Origin: Salegentibacter sp.
GTDB lineage: Bacteria; Bacteroidota; Bacteroidia; Flavobacteriales; Flavobacteriaceae
Reading direction: 5' to 3'
Length of the DNA stretch: 64,000 bases
Assembly: GCA_017795085.1 (NCBI GenBank)
Contig: CP051246.1
Coordinates: 1,490,514 to 1,554,513 of the forward strand
A program made the translations under genes and the position numbers. The notes below the pieces were generated by a model, which saw nothing but the letters and a program-made list of their open reading frames with translations, was not told the DNA's origin and searched no databases. Shown in pieces: positions 34,539 to 42,325 of the stretch (positions are counted from its first letter, which is position 1; every line of letters starts with the position of its first letter).

Positions 34539-35990
34539 ATGAAAAAAAACAATTCGGAAAATTCCCGACGGAATTTTCTAAAGAGTACAGCCCTGGCAAC
34601 GGCTGGAATCACCATTTTGCCCCGGCACGTATTAGGAGGCCCGGGGTTTATCGCCCCCAGTGATAAACTTATAATTGCAGGAATTGGTGCGGGAGGAAAA
34701 GGAGAGAGCGATTTAAACAGTTTTCATCAAAGCGGAAAAGCTGAAATTGCTTTCCTATGCGATGTTGATGACAGACGTGCAGTCAATTCAAGAAAGCGTT
34801 TTCCTAAAGCCAAATATTATAAAGATTATCGGGAAATGCTAGATAAAGAAGCTAAAAATTTTGATGCTGTTTCTGTTTCCACACCAGATCATAACCACGC
34901 GATTCAAACCCTGGCTGCTATGGAACACGGTAAACACGTATATGTTCAAAAGCCATTAACCCACGATATTTATGAAGCCCGGCAATTAACAGAAGCGGCT
35001 AAAAAACATAAGGTAGTAACCCAAATGGGAAATCAGGGTGCTTCAAATGATGGGGTACGTAAACTTCGGGAGTGGTATGATGCCGATGCTATTGGAAAAG
35101 TACATACAGTGTATTGTTGGACTGACAGGCCGGTTTGGCCTCAGGGAATCCCATGGCCCAAAGATAAAAAAGCCAGTGTTCCTTCAGAATTAGATTGGAA
35201 CCTTTGGTTAGGTACAGCTCCTTATAAAGATTATATTGACGGTTTAGTACCATTTAACTGGCGTGGCTGGTGGGACTATGGTACCGGAGCTCTGGGCGAT
35301 ATGGGATGCCATTTAATTGAAGCTCCTTACCGTGTACTGAATTTAAAATATCCTAAAGACGTTCAGGCTAGTGTTGGTAGTGTATATGTTGATGAATTTC
35401 AACGCGGTTATTTCCCTGAAAGTATTCCGCCTTCAAGCCATGTAACTATGACTTTCCCAAAAACCGATAAAACCGATGAAGATGTTACACTGCACTGGAT
35501 GGACGGTGGAATTCAGCCAACACGGCCGGATGAGCTAGGGGCAAATGAAACTTTTGGTGACGGTGGTAACGGTGTTCTCTTTATTGGAACCAAAGGTAAA
35601 ATGATGTGTGGTACTTATGGTGAAAACGCACAATTATTACCCCTGTCAAAAACCGAAGAGATTAATGTACCGAAAAAATATGAAAGAGTACCCGGTGGTG
35701 CTAGTGGTCACTACGCTCAATGGGTTGAAGGGGCTATGGCAGGCTATGGAAAAAAGGAATTAAGTGCTCCTTTTGAAATTTCAGGACCGTTAACCGAAAC
35801 CCTGCATATTGCTAACCTGGCAATTAGAGGGGTAGATGTTCGCAAAGAAAAAACCAGAGATAACGGGGATAAATATTTTGAATATCCCGGTAGAAATGTA
35901 GAATACCTTTGGGATGCAGAAAATATGAAAGTAACCAATATAGATGAAGTTAACCAGTTTGTAAAGCGTGATTACCGCAAAGACTGGTAA
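34539..35990 (+). CDS. Gfo/Idh/MocA-family oxidoreductase, Tat-exported
   Basis: A 483-residue protein with a twin-arginine signal (SRRNFLKSTALATAGITILP). The Rossmann-fold motif IAGIGAGGKGESDL and the family motif VQKPLTHDIYEARQL (EKP-type lysine) lead to a larger C-terminal beta domain with WNLWLGTAP and NWRGWWDYGTGALGDMGCH. Exported members of this group are common in Bacteroidota and act on sugars or inositol-like compounds in the periplasm, with a bound nicotinamide cofactor. The exact substrate is unknown. No sugar operon surrounds it. Confidence 0.88.
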   Translation: MKKNNSENSRRNFLKSTALATAGITILPRHVLGGPGFIAPSDKLIIAGIGAGGKGESDLNSFHQSGKAEIAFLCDVDDRRAVNSRKRFPKAKYYKDYREMLDKEAKNFDAVSVSTPDHNHAIQTLAAMEHGKHVYVQKPLTHDIYEARQLTEAAKKHKVVTQMGNQGASNDGVRKLREWYDADAIGKVHTVYCWTDRPVWPQGIPWPKDKKASVPSELDWNLWLGTAPYKDYIDGLVPFNWRGWWDYGTGALGDMGCHLIEAPYRVLNLKYPKDVQASVGSVYVDEFQRGYFPESIPPSSHVTMTFPKTDKTDEDVTLHWMDGGIQPTRPDELGANETFGDGGNGVLFIGTKGKMMCGTYGENAQLLPLSKTEEINVPKKYERVPGGASGHYAQWVEGAMAGYGKKELSAPFEISGPLTETLHIANLAIRGVDVRKEKTRDNGDKYFEYPGRNVEYLWDAENMKVTNIDEVNQFVKRDYRKDW

Positions 35991-36035
35991 AATTTTTTGT
36001 AACTTTCTGCGTTAGTTATACCAAAACCCGCTGTA

Positions 36036-36482
36036 ATGCTTTATATAAAAGTATTTTCTTTACTTTTTTTACTAGTTCTCTTAAGTTTTTCAGCGGGTTT
36101 TTCTTCTTGTAATTTCTCTTCTCAGAAAACTAAACCAAAAGTTGTTTGGGACACGCTTGAGCTTACTGTTTCAGCATACAATTCAGTACACTGGCAAACC
36201 AGTAAAGAAAATTCAAACCTTACTGCCTGGGGCGATACTTTAAAACCGGGGCTTAAAGCCATAGCGGTTTCTCGTGATCTTATTTCCCGCGGATTTAAGC
36301 ATAACACCCCGGTTAAAATTGAAGGTTTTGATAGTATATACCTGGTAAAAGATAAGATGCATTATCGCTGGAGTAATAAAATTGATATTTATATGGGTAA
36401 TAATGTTCAGAAAGCCCGGAATTTTGGTAGAAAAAAATTGAAGGTATATGTGGCTGTAGATACGATTTTCCCTTCCGAATAG
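36036..36482 (+). CDS. 3D-domain lipoprotein
   Basis: A 148-residue protein whose N-terminal hydrophobic segment ends in FSSCNFSS, a plausible lipobox. The remainder resembles the 3D domain (three conserved aspartates): LTAWGDTL, AVSRDLISRG, and KMHYRWSNKIDIYMG. The domain occurs in MltA-like lytic transglycosylases and cell-wall proteins, so an envelope role is likely. Start 46 bp after the oxidoreductase stop; possibly same transcript. Confidence 0.75.
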   Translation: MLYIKVFSLLFLLVLLSFSAGFSSCNFSSQKTKPKVVWDTLELTVSAYNSVHWQTSKENSNLTAWGDTLKPGLKAIAVSRDLISRGFKHNTPVKIEGFDSIYLVKDKMHYRWSNKIDIYMGNNVQKARNFGRKKLKVYVAVDTIFPSE

Positions 36483-36776
36483 CTTGGTCTTAAAATAGCC
36501 CGGGATTATAAAAACTACAATCATTTCTATAGACCGTACCCGCCACTAATTTTTTGGCGTCGCAACCTGTCTAGAAGGTGCGTAATTGTTAAGTTCGAAT
36601 TAAATTTACTCGATAATCGGAATTAATTTTTTCCTATAAATTAAATGCCTTTGAGTTTGCCGCAGGTAGTTTGCCACTATTAGCTCTTAAAAAATATCAG
36701 CTTTCATTAAAGTTTTATACATATTTGATTTCTATTGAATTTTGTAATTTTAGGCTTAGAAATTAAAAACAAAAAA
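36483..36776. other. Intergenic region with a short direct repeat
   Basis: No gene is seen in these 294 bp. It contains a small dyad (CGCCACTAATTTTTTGGCG) and the first copy of a 15-bp repeat also present after the next gene. Confidence 0.4.
36605..36619. repeat. 15-bp direct repeat, copy 1 (TTTACTCGATAATCG)
   Basis: Identical to 37654-37668; the two copies bracket the beta-propeller gene. Confidence 0.5.
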
Positions 36777-37604
36777 ATGAAAAAGATAATTTGGCTGCCA
36801 TTACTATTTCTAAGCATTGGTTTGACCGCCCAAAAATCACCGGAATTAATAAAAAAAGTTGACGGGTTTAGTCATCCTGAATCGGTTGTTTATGATGAAG
36901 ACCGTGATGTCTTATATGTTTCAAATATAGGAGAATCTGATACTGAAGACGGGTTTATTTCCCGCGTAAGTTTTGACGGTGAAATTCTTGAATTAAAATG
37001 GATTGAAGGCCTAAAAGATCCAAAGGGATTGCTCGTTGACGGTAATAAATTGTATGTAACCGCAGTTGATCAATTTGTTGAAATGGATATTGAAAAGGGA
37101 GAAATCACCAAACGCCATAAAATTAAAAATGCCGGTGGACTAAATGATATTACTATAGATGCTGCTGATAATATTTTTATTTCAGATTCTAGAAAAAGTA
37201 GTATTTATATGAAATTGGCTAATAGTGATTCTGTTGAAAAATATATGAGTGGGGAAGAACTGGAAAATCCAAATGGATTACTGGCAGTAAGAGATTATTT
37301 ATATGTATCTGCCTGGGGCCAGGAGGCCGGGCATTTTCTTAAAATTGATCTGGATATAAAGGAAATAGAAAAACTTTCTGATAAGCCTATCGGAAACCTT
37401 GATGGAATTCAACTTACCAATGAAGATACTTTTATTATTTCAGACTGGGCTACCGGTAATATTTATGAAATAGATATGAAGGGGAATTACAAAAAAATCC
37501 TGCAGACCGATAAAAGTGCCGGGGATATTCTTTTCCACCAAAAAACTAAAAAACTTATTATACCTATGAATAAGCAGAATTCAGTGTGGTGGTATCAATT
37601 ATAA
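36777..37604 (+). CDS. Exported SMP-30/NHL-like beta-propeller protein
   Basis: A 275-residue protein from the ATG at 36777, chosen because it gives a clean signal peptide (MKKIIWLPLLFLSIGLTAQ). Repeats such as PESVVYDEDRDVLYVSN, GLNDITIDAADNIFISDS and LDGIQLTNEDTFIISDW are beta-propeller blades like those of SMP-30/gluconolactonase-type or NHL proteins. It is likely periplasmic; whether it has lactonase activity is unclear because metal ligands cannot be assigned by eye. A strong terminator follows. Confidence 0.78.
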   Translation: MKKIIWLPLLFLSIGLTAQKSPELIKKVDGFSHPESVVYDEDRDVLYVSNIGESDTEDGFISRVSFDGEILELKWIEGLKDPKGLLVDGNKLYVTAVDQFVEMDIEKGEITKRHKIKNAGGLNDITIDAADNIFISDSRKSSIYMKLANSDSVEKYMSGEELENPNGLLAVRDYLYVSAWGQEAGHFLKIDLDIKEIEKLSDKPIGNLDGIQLTNEDTFIISDWATGNIYEIDMKGNYKKILQTDKSAGDILFHQKTKKLIIPMNKQNSVWWYQL

Positions 37605-37616
37605 TTATCAAAAACT

Positions 37617-37656
37617 AAAATCCTAATTCATTTTTTTCTACTGAATTAGGATTTTT
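37617..37656 (+). terminator. Rho-independent terminator of the beta-propeller gene
   Basis: Perfect 14-bp stem AAAATCCTAATTCA/TGAATTAGGATTTT (37617-37630 with 37642-37655) and T's. Confidence 0.85.
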
Positions 37657-37668
37657 ACTCGATAATCG
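37654..37668. repeat. 15-bp direct repeat, copy 2 (TTTACTCGATAATCG)
   Basis: Identical to 36605-36619; here it overlaps the tail of the terminator. Confidence 0.5.
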
Positions 37669-37716
37669 AGATTTAATTGCTCCGATCTTGCTTCCAAAAC
37701 CGGAAATTATTTCTTC

Positions 37717-38313
37717 TTATTGCTTGCTGGACTTCCCTCCGAGATTGTTGATTTTATAAATCTTTAAAAAAGGGATTTCAGTGTCAAATTCATTGTAATT
37801 AGAAATGTTTGCCTTGGCAAGTATTCCCTTTAGGTATCCCATTTTTTGGTATTGCCGAAAATACTTGTAATGATCGGTGAGTTTTTGATCGGCGAGTAAT
37901 AAGGTTTTTTGATATAAGTTTTTAGGTTTTGAAAATCCACCTATTAAAGCTGTTTTTGAAATCTTTTTCATTTGGTTTAGCAAATATAAAGCATCGCTTA
38001 CGGGGATAACATGAAAAAATAAATTTGCTATTCCCGTATCGTAAAAGTGGGGACTTACAAAACCTTTTTCCAGGGTATTGCATTGAAAGTCTATGTTTGA
38101 AATTTGCATTTCTTTTTTCGCTCTTAATGCTTCAAAGATTTTAGATTTAGATTTGTCTATCCCTATTCCGTAATTAATTTTGTGGGATAACTTTAGCATC
38201 AACTGTCCATCACCACAAGCAAATTCTATTACACTTGTATTTTCTTTGGTTAAATCAATTATTTGGTTTCTAATTGGGCTAAGATTTTTGTTTGATTTTA
38301 ATTTTAAACTCAT
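37717..38313 (-). CDS. Class I SAM-dependent methyltransferase-like protein
   Basis: A 198-residue protein. Motif I is VIEFACGDGQLML, with IGIDKSKSKI as the acidic end of strand 2 and DTGIANLFFHVIPV as the motif IV region. This fits a small class I methyltransferase with a mainly structural core and no extra substrate domain. Substrate unknown. It lies 31 bp downstream of the ACT-like gene on the same strand. Confidence 0.75.
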   Translation of the reverse strand: MSLKLKSNKNLSPIRNQIIDLTKENTSVIEFACGDGQLMLKLSHKINYGIGIDKSKSKIFEALRAKKEMQISNIDFQCNTLEKGFVSPHFYDTGIANLFFHVIPVSDALYLLNQMKKISKTALIGGFSKPKNLYQKTLLLADQKLTDHYKYFRQYQKMGYLKGILAKANISNYNEFDTEIPFLKIYKINNLGGKSSKQ

Positions 38314-38344
38314 CTCAAAATTTCAATACCGTTTATTTACATTA

Positions 38345-38989
38345 CTATTTCTTAATCTCATTAAGCAATAAAAAAGCCTGGTTTATATATTCTTTTTCTA
38401 AGAATAACGCAAAATAATTTGAGGTAGAAATCATTTCAAAAACAGGAATTCCTTCATAAGCCAATAGTTTAAATATATAAAAGTATAACCCAACCGACTG
38501 GGAACTGTTTTTCGGTAAAGCTATCGTTATTGAAGAAAGTTCTTCTTTAATAGAAACTCTCCTCTCCATTTTAAAACAGTCTTCCACCAAATTGGTTAAA
38601 GATGAGGATACTAAAATATTGCTTTCCTGATAATTACTTGAATAGTTAAGATATACTCCGGTTTGATCTTTTACCGCCTCTAAAAGTTGTGCTTTACTAG
38701 CAATAATGGTATTTGAATTTAAAAAAGTATATTCGGTAATACCCGAACGTACTACAATGTCCCCCAATTCCCGGAGATGTCGCATATTTATTTTTGTGCG
38801 TCGTGGGGCATAACGGCGCAACGCCATAATTATAGAGCCCTGTTTTACTTCTTTTTTCATTTCAGCTTCAACTTGAGGTTGAATATCAACAGCAAGTCCA
38901 CTAAAATTTACAATATCGCGTGCAATGGCATCATCAAGAAAAGGTTGATGCCTTATAATATCGTGTACACAGGTAGTTATGGTTTTCAT
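38345..38989 (-). CDS. ACT-domain-like protein divergent from aspartate kinase
   Basis: A 214-residue protein. Its N-terminal part (MKTITTCVHDIIRHQPFL, then GSIIMALRRYAPRR) is helical and resembles the small archaeal/bacterial proteins linked to aspartokinase regulation. The C-terminal 60 residues (LLAYEGIPVFEMISTSNYFALFLEKE) look like an ACT ligand-binding fold. It is transcribed divergently from aspartate kinase across a 100-bp gap that holds its -7 box within a dyad, so it may sense an amino acid and regulate the lysC side. This role is inference. Confidence 0.65.
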   Translation of the reverse strand: MKTITTCVHDIIRHQPFLDDAIARDIVNFSGLAVDIQPQVEAEMKKEVKQGSIIMALRRYAPRRTKINMRHLRELGDIVVRSGITEYTFLNSNTIIASKAQLLEAVKDQTGVYLNYSSNYQESNILVSSSLTNLVEDCFKMERRVSIKEELSSITIALPKNSSQSVGLYFYIFKLLAYEGIPVFEMISTSNYFALFLEKEYINQAFLLLNEIKK

Positions 38990-39001
38990 TGTTAATTATT
39001 A

Positions 39002-39020
39002 TACATTTTGTACAAATGTA
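39002..39020 (-). promoter_or_regulatory. -7 box within a 7-bp inverted repeat, between the ACT-like gene and lysC
   Basis: TACATTT (39002-39008) and AAATGTA (39014-39020) are inverted arms around 5 nt. On the minus strand, TACATTTG (39020-39013) is a perfect -7 box for the ACT-like gene. The dyad would let a dimeric regulator cover this promoter; no factor is known. Confidence 0.4.
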
Positions 39021-39089
39021 TGTAAAATGCATTATAATTTTTGTCTCATAGCATCTAAATTCTAATTATGCAGCATCAAATTAATACAA

Positions 39090-40424
39090 ATGAGAGTTTT
39101 AAAGTTTGGAGGAACATCAGTAGGATCAATTGAGAGCATTAAAAATGTTCGATCCATAGTTGCCGCAATAGGAGGTGAGAAAATATTGGTGCTTTCTGCT
39201 ATGAGTGGAGTTACCAATCAATTGGTAAGCATTACTGAAGCCATGGGCGAAAAGAATTATGAAGCCATAGATACGGTAATTTCATCATTAAAAGAAAAAC
39301 ACGAAACTACCATAGCCGGGTTAATTGAAGATAAATTGCTGATTTATGAAGCACAAAAAGAAGTGGCTTCAATTTTAACTGAATTAGCAGCTTATAGCCG
39401 TGAAAACTTTTCAGAAGAAGTTTATGCAAAGATTGTTACTTGCGGCGAACGGATGCTAACTTATATTTTTTCAAAGTACCTGGAAGATTGTAAAATAAGC
39501 AACCAATGGTTAGATGCGCGGGATTTTATGTACGTGGCCAACCTTGAAAACCCGGATACTTCATTGGTAGGAAGAAATTTTGAAAATACGATCTCAGAGG
39601 TTCCAACCGATATCTATATTACCCAGGGATTCCTAAGAAGAAATGGGCAAAATCAAATTAGCACCCTAAAACGTGGCGGGAGTGATTATACGGCTACTAT
39701 TCTGGGGGCAGCGGTTAATGCTGAAGAAGTACAAATATGGACCGATATAGATGGATTCCATAATAATGACCCGCGGTATGTTGAAAACACACATCCAATT
39801 GCCCATCTTAGTTTTGAAGAAGCTGCCGAGTTGGCCTATTTTGGAGCTAAAATTTTGCATCCACAAACCGTATCTCCGGTTATTAATAAAGGAATCCCGG
39901 TTTTTCTTAAAAATACCTTTACCCCAAACCTCCAGGGAACAAAGATCTCTGCGGAAGCCAGTGGAAAAGGCCTGAAAGCTATTTCAGCAAAAGATGATAT
40001 TACCGCGATTAAAATCAAATCGAACCGTATGTTGATGGCTCACGGTTTTCTAAAGAAAATATTTGAGGTTTTTGATAAACATGAAACAGCTATCGATATG
40101 ATCACTACTTCAGAAATCGCTATTTCTTTAACCATAGACGATAATCGTAATCTCGATAAAATTATTGCTGAAATTGATGCGTATGGAGAAATTACGGTAG
40201 AGAAGGAGCATAGCATCATTTGCCTGGTAGGTGAATCGGTAATTGAAGATAAAAAAGCAAGCAGGATTTTTGAACTTCTTCCAGAAACGCCTGTAAGAAT
40301 GATTTCCTATGGAGGGAGTAATAATAATATTTCGCTGTTGGTAGACACCAAAAATAAAATTGATGTATTACAACAGCTGAACCGGAAAATTTTTGGCAAC
40401 GAATCTGTTGCCAGATTTGTTTGA
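39090..40424 (+). CDS. lysC: Aspartate kinase
   Basis: A 444-residue monofunctional aspartokinase. The kinase start is KFGGTSVGS, with catalytic-domain motifs LSAMSGVTNQL, RGGSDYTAT and FGAKILHP. Two C-terminal ACT domains start at about 305 (AIKIKSNRMLMA) and about 380 (ICLVGESV). It phosphorylates aspartate for the lysine, threonine, methionine and diaminopimelate pathways. Feedback by end products through the ACT domains is likely from architecture. It is a single gene with its own terminator. Confidence 0.93.
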   Translation: MRVLKFGGTSVGSIESIKNVRSIVAAIGGEKILVLSAMSGVTNQLVSITEAMGEKNYEAIDTVISSLKEKHETTIAGLIEDKLLIYEAQKEVASILTELAAYSRENFSEEVYAKIVTCGERMLTYIFSKYLEDCKISNQWLDARDFMYVANLENPDTSLVGRNFENTISEVPTDIYITQGFLRRNGQNQISTLKRGGSDYTATILGAAVNAEEVQIWTDIDGFHNNDPRYVENTHPIAHLSFEEAAELAYFGAKILHPQTVSPVINKGIPVFLKNTFTPNLQGTKISAEASGKGLKAISAKDDITAIKIKSNRMLMAHGFLKKIFEVFDKHETAIDMITTSEIAISLTIDDNRNLDKIIAEIDAYGEITVEKEHSIICLVGESVIEDKKASRIFELLPETPVRMISYGGSNNNISLLVDTKNKIDVLQQLNRKIFGNESVARFV

Positions 40425-40468
40425 TTTTTTCTGTTAGTGAACAGTAGATCTGTTCCTTTTGTGTAGTG

Positions 40469-40508
40469 AAACCGTCGGGATGCTAATAATTTACCGGCGG
40501 TTTTTTTC
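40469..40508 (+). terminator. Terminator of lysC
   Basis: Stem AAACCGTCGG/CCGGCGGTTT (40469-40478 with 40494-40503, one G-U pair) and T run; its 3' arm lies in the end of the convergent glycosyltransferase gene. Confidence 0.75.
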
Positions 40509-41723
40509 TTCAATAAATCGCGACATAAAGTAAGTGCTTCGATGTAGGTGATGTTTTAACATGGCTCCGGTAAAATTTTGTAATCTATGAGATGTCAAGT
40601 CCGAATTTAATTCTACTAATTTTTTATCGAAAAGTATATAAAAATCCATCCTGGAAAAACGCTCGTTTATTATTCTAAATCCGTTTTTCCTGAATTTATT
40701 CCACTGTTGCTGATCATTATAAAGTTTAATGGCCGCTTGTATAAATTCTGCTCTATCATCGGTTATTTTTCCATTCCAGGGAAGTTGTCCATTCATCCCT
40801 TCAGCACCTGTTTTTGTAGTAATACTGGGAGTTCCATTTTGCATGGCAAGGATTAACTTTCCTTTTAAACCGGCTCCAAACTGTAGGGGTGCAAGCAGTA
40901 TTCGTGCTTTTTGCATTATTCCAACAGCATTGTCGGTTCTTCCGTGTACCAGAAAACCGTTTTTTGGTTGGTGCATTTCTAAAATTTGTTGTGTGGGATA
41001 AGCTCCATAAATATGTAAATTGGCTTCAGGTAAATGTTTCCTTATTTTTGGCCAAACTTTCTCTTTTAAATAAATTACCGCGTGTTTATTGGGCTTGTGT
41101 AAGAAATTACCAATACTGATAAAGTCTTTTCGTTGTTGAAATTCAGGAAAATTCTTTATCTCTTCATCAGTAATTTTTTCCAGTAAAAAGGGCAGGTAAA
41201 ACAGTAAAAATGAAGGAATTTTAAAAGTATCGGTAAGGAGTTGGAGTTCTACTTCAGAAATAATTAGACTTAAATCACAACGATAAATTGCCGCTATTTC
41301 ACGTTTTGCTATTTCCGATTGCAACATTAAATCCTCCACGGCAATATTCTTTTCAAAAGCTTCCTTTCGTGCATCACGTAAAAAATGTAAATCTTCGGTA
41401 TCGAGTATTTTTATGGTATCGGGAGCAGATTTATCAATCCTCCAGCCAAATTGTTCTTCGGTGGTAAATCGGTCAAATAGCACCACATCCGGATTAATTT
41501 CTTTCAGGAAATCATCAAAAGCAGCATCGTTTACTTTTATTTTGCGGGCATCAATATTTAAATTTTCAGGTAGTGATGTATGCTCGGTTTGGCTCGCGGT
41601 ACTGGCAAAGCAAATTTTATAAGCTTTCGACTTAAAAAAATCGAGCAATTCCAATATTCGTTGGCCGGCCGCTGAAGAATTAGGCTCGGGCCATACTTTG
41701 CCAATTACCAGAAGTTGTTTCAT
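40491..41723 (-). CDS. Glycosyltransferase (GT-B fold, group 4-like)
   Basis: A 410-residue protein. The N-terminal part starts LLVIGKVWPEPNSSAAGQR, a GT4-type phosphate-loop region. The C-terminal donor domain includes FLVHGRTDNAVGIMQKARIL, ILLAPLQFGAGLKGKLI, and SITTKTGAEGMNGQLPW, a diphospho-sugar-binding pattern (GxGxKGK; EGM in place of the usual EG). It transfers a sugar from an activated donor to an unknown acceptor. The gene is alone, not in a surface-glycan cluster; its 3' end overlaps the lysC terminator. Confidence 0.82.
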   Translation of the reverse strand: MKQLLVIGKVWPEPNSSAAGQRILELLDFFKSKAYKICFASTASQTEHTSLPENLNIDARKIKVNDAAFDDFLKEINPDVVLFDRFTTEEQFGWRIDKSAPDTIKILDTEDLHFLRDARKEAFEKNIAVEDLMLQSEIAKREIAAIYRCDLSLIISEVELQLLTDTFKIPSFLLFYLPFLLEKITDEEIKNFPEFQQRKDFISIGNFLHKPNKHAVIYLKEKVWPKIRKHLPEANLHIYGAYPTQQILEMHQPKNGFLVHGRTDNAVGIMQKARILLAPLQFGAGLKGKLILAMQNGTPSITTKTGAEGMNGQLPWNGKITDDRAEFIQAAIKLYNDQQQWNKFRKNGFRIINERFSRMDFYILFDKKLVELNSDLTSHRLQNFTGAMLKHHLHRSTYFMSRFIEEKNRR

Positions 41724-41830
41724 TTGATAAAATTTTTCAAAAGCGAATTTCAGGAAATTTTATCAAAGAATCAGGTTTTCACAAAATCCATCTAAATTTA
41801 CTATCTTTTAAAATTCCTAAAAATACGATT

Positions 41831-42325
41831 ATGAGCAGGGGATTTGTAAAAGAAGAAGACCAGGAAGAAGCTCCCATGATTCCGCCAAGAGCGGCTTTGC
41901 CCGATGGAGCAATCAATTATGTTACTCCAAATGGTTTAAAGGAATTAAAAGATGAAGAAGAAGGATTGCTAGTAGAAAGGGCAAATCTGGATAACGAAAA
42001 TGAGACTGAAAAAAGAAGGGCGCAAGCAGTTATAGATGGGAAATTAAAGCTTTTACGAGAACGAATTGGCACCGCGAGACTCTTAGACCCAAATAATCAA
42101 CCTGAAGGTGAAGTACGTTTTGGTGCTTTGGTAGAACTGGAACAAAATGGGAATTCCCAAAAATTTCAAATAGTAGGTGTGGATGAAGCGAATGTCAAGA
42201 AGCAAAAAATTGCTTTTGTAGCCCCTATTTCCAAAGCGGTTACCGGGAAAAAAGTTGGTGATAAAATCGATTTTAAATTAGGTGGAGAAATCAGAAAATT
42301 AAAAATACTAAAAATAACTTATTAA
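41831..42325 (+). CDS. GreA/GreB-family elongation factor-like protein
   Basis: A 164-residue protein. The N-terminal half (VTPNGLKELKDEEEGL, then AQAVIDGKLKLLRERIGTARLL) is a Gre-type helical hairpin, and the C-terminal half (VRFGALVELE, ISKAVTGKKVGDKIDF) a FKBP-like beta domain. It resembles GreB-like proteins of Bacteroidota. The stop overlaps the next start (TAATG), coupling it to gluconate metabolism genes, an unusual neighbourhood for a transcription factor of this type. Whether it acts on RNA polymerase is not shown by sequence alone. Confidence 0.75.
   Translation: MSRGFVKEEDQEEAPMIPPRAALPDGAINYVTPNGLKELKDEEEGLLVERANLDNENETEKRRAQAVIDGKLKLLRERIGTARLLDPNNQPEGEVRFGALVELEQNGNSQKFQIVGVDEANVKKQKIAFVAPISKAVTGKKVGDKIDFKLGGEIRKLKILKITY

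Noticed and set aside
36240..36524. A minus-strand frame over the 3D-domain gene
   Set aside because: The plus strand has the lipobox and 3D motifs; the minus frame has no recognisable features.
36534..36600. TTCGAAT and small dyads resembling part of a tRNA
   Set aside because: No complete cloverleaf arms or CCA-side stem could be drawn.
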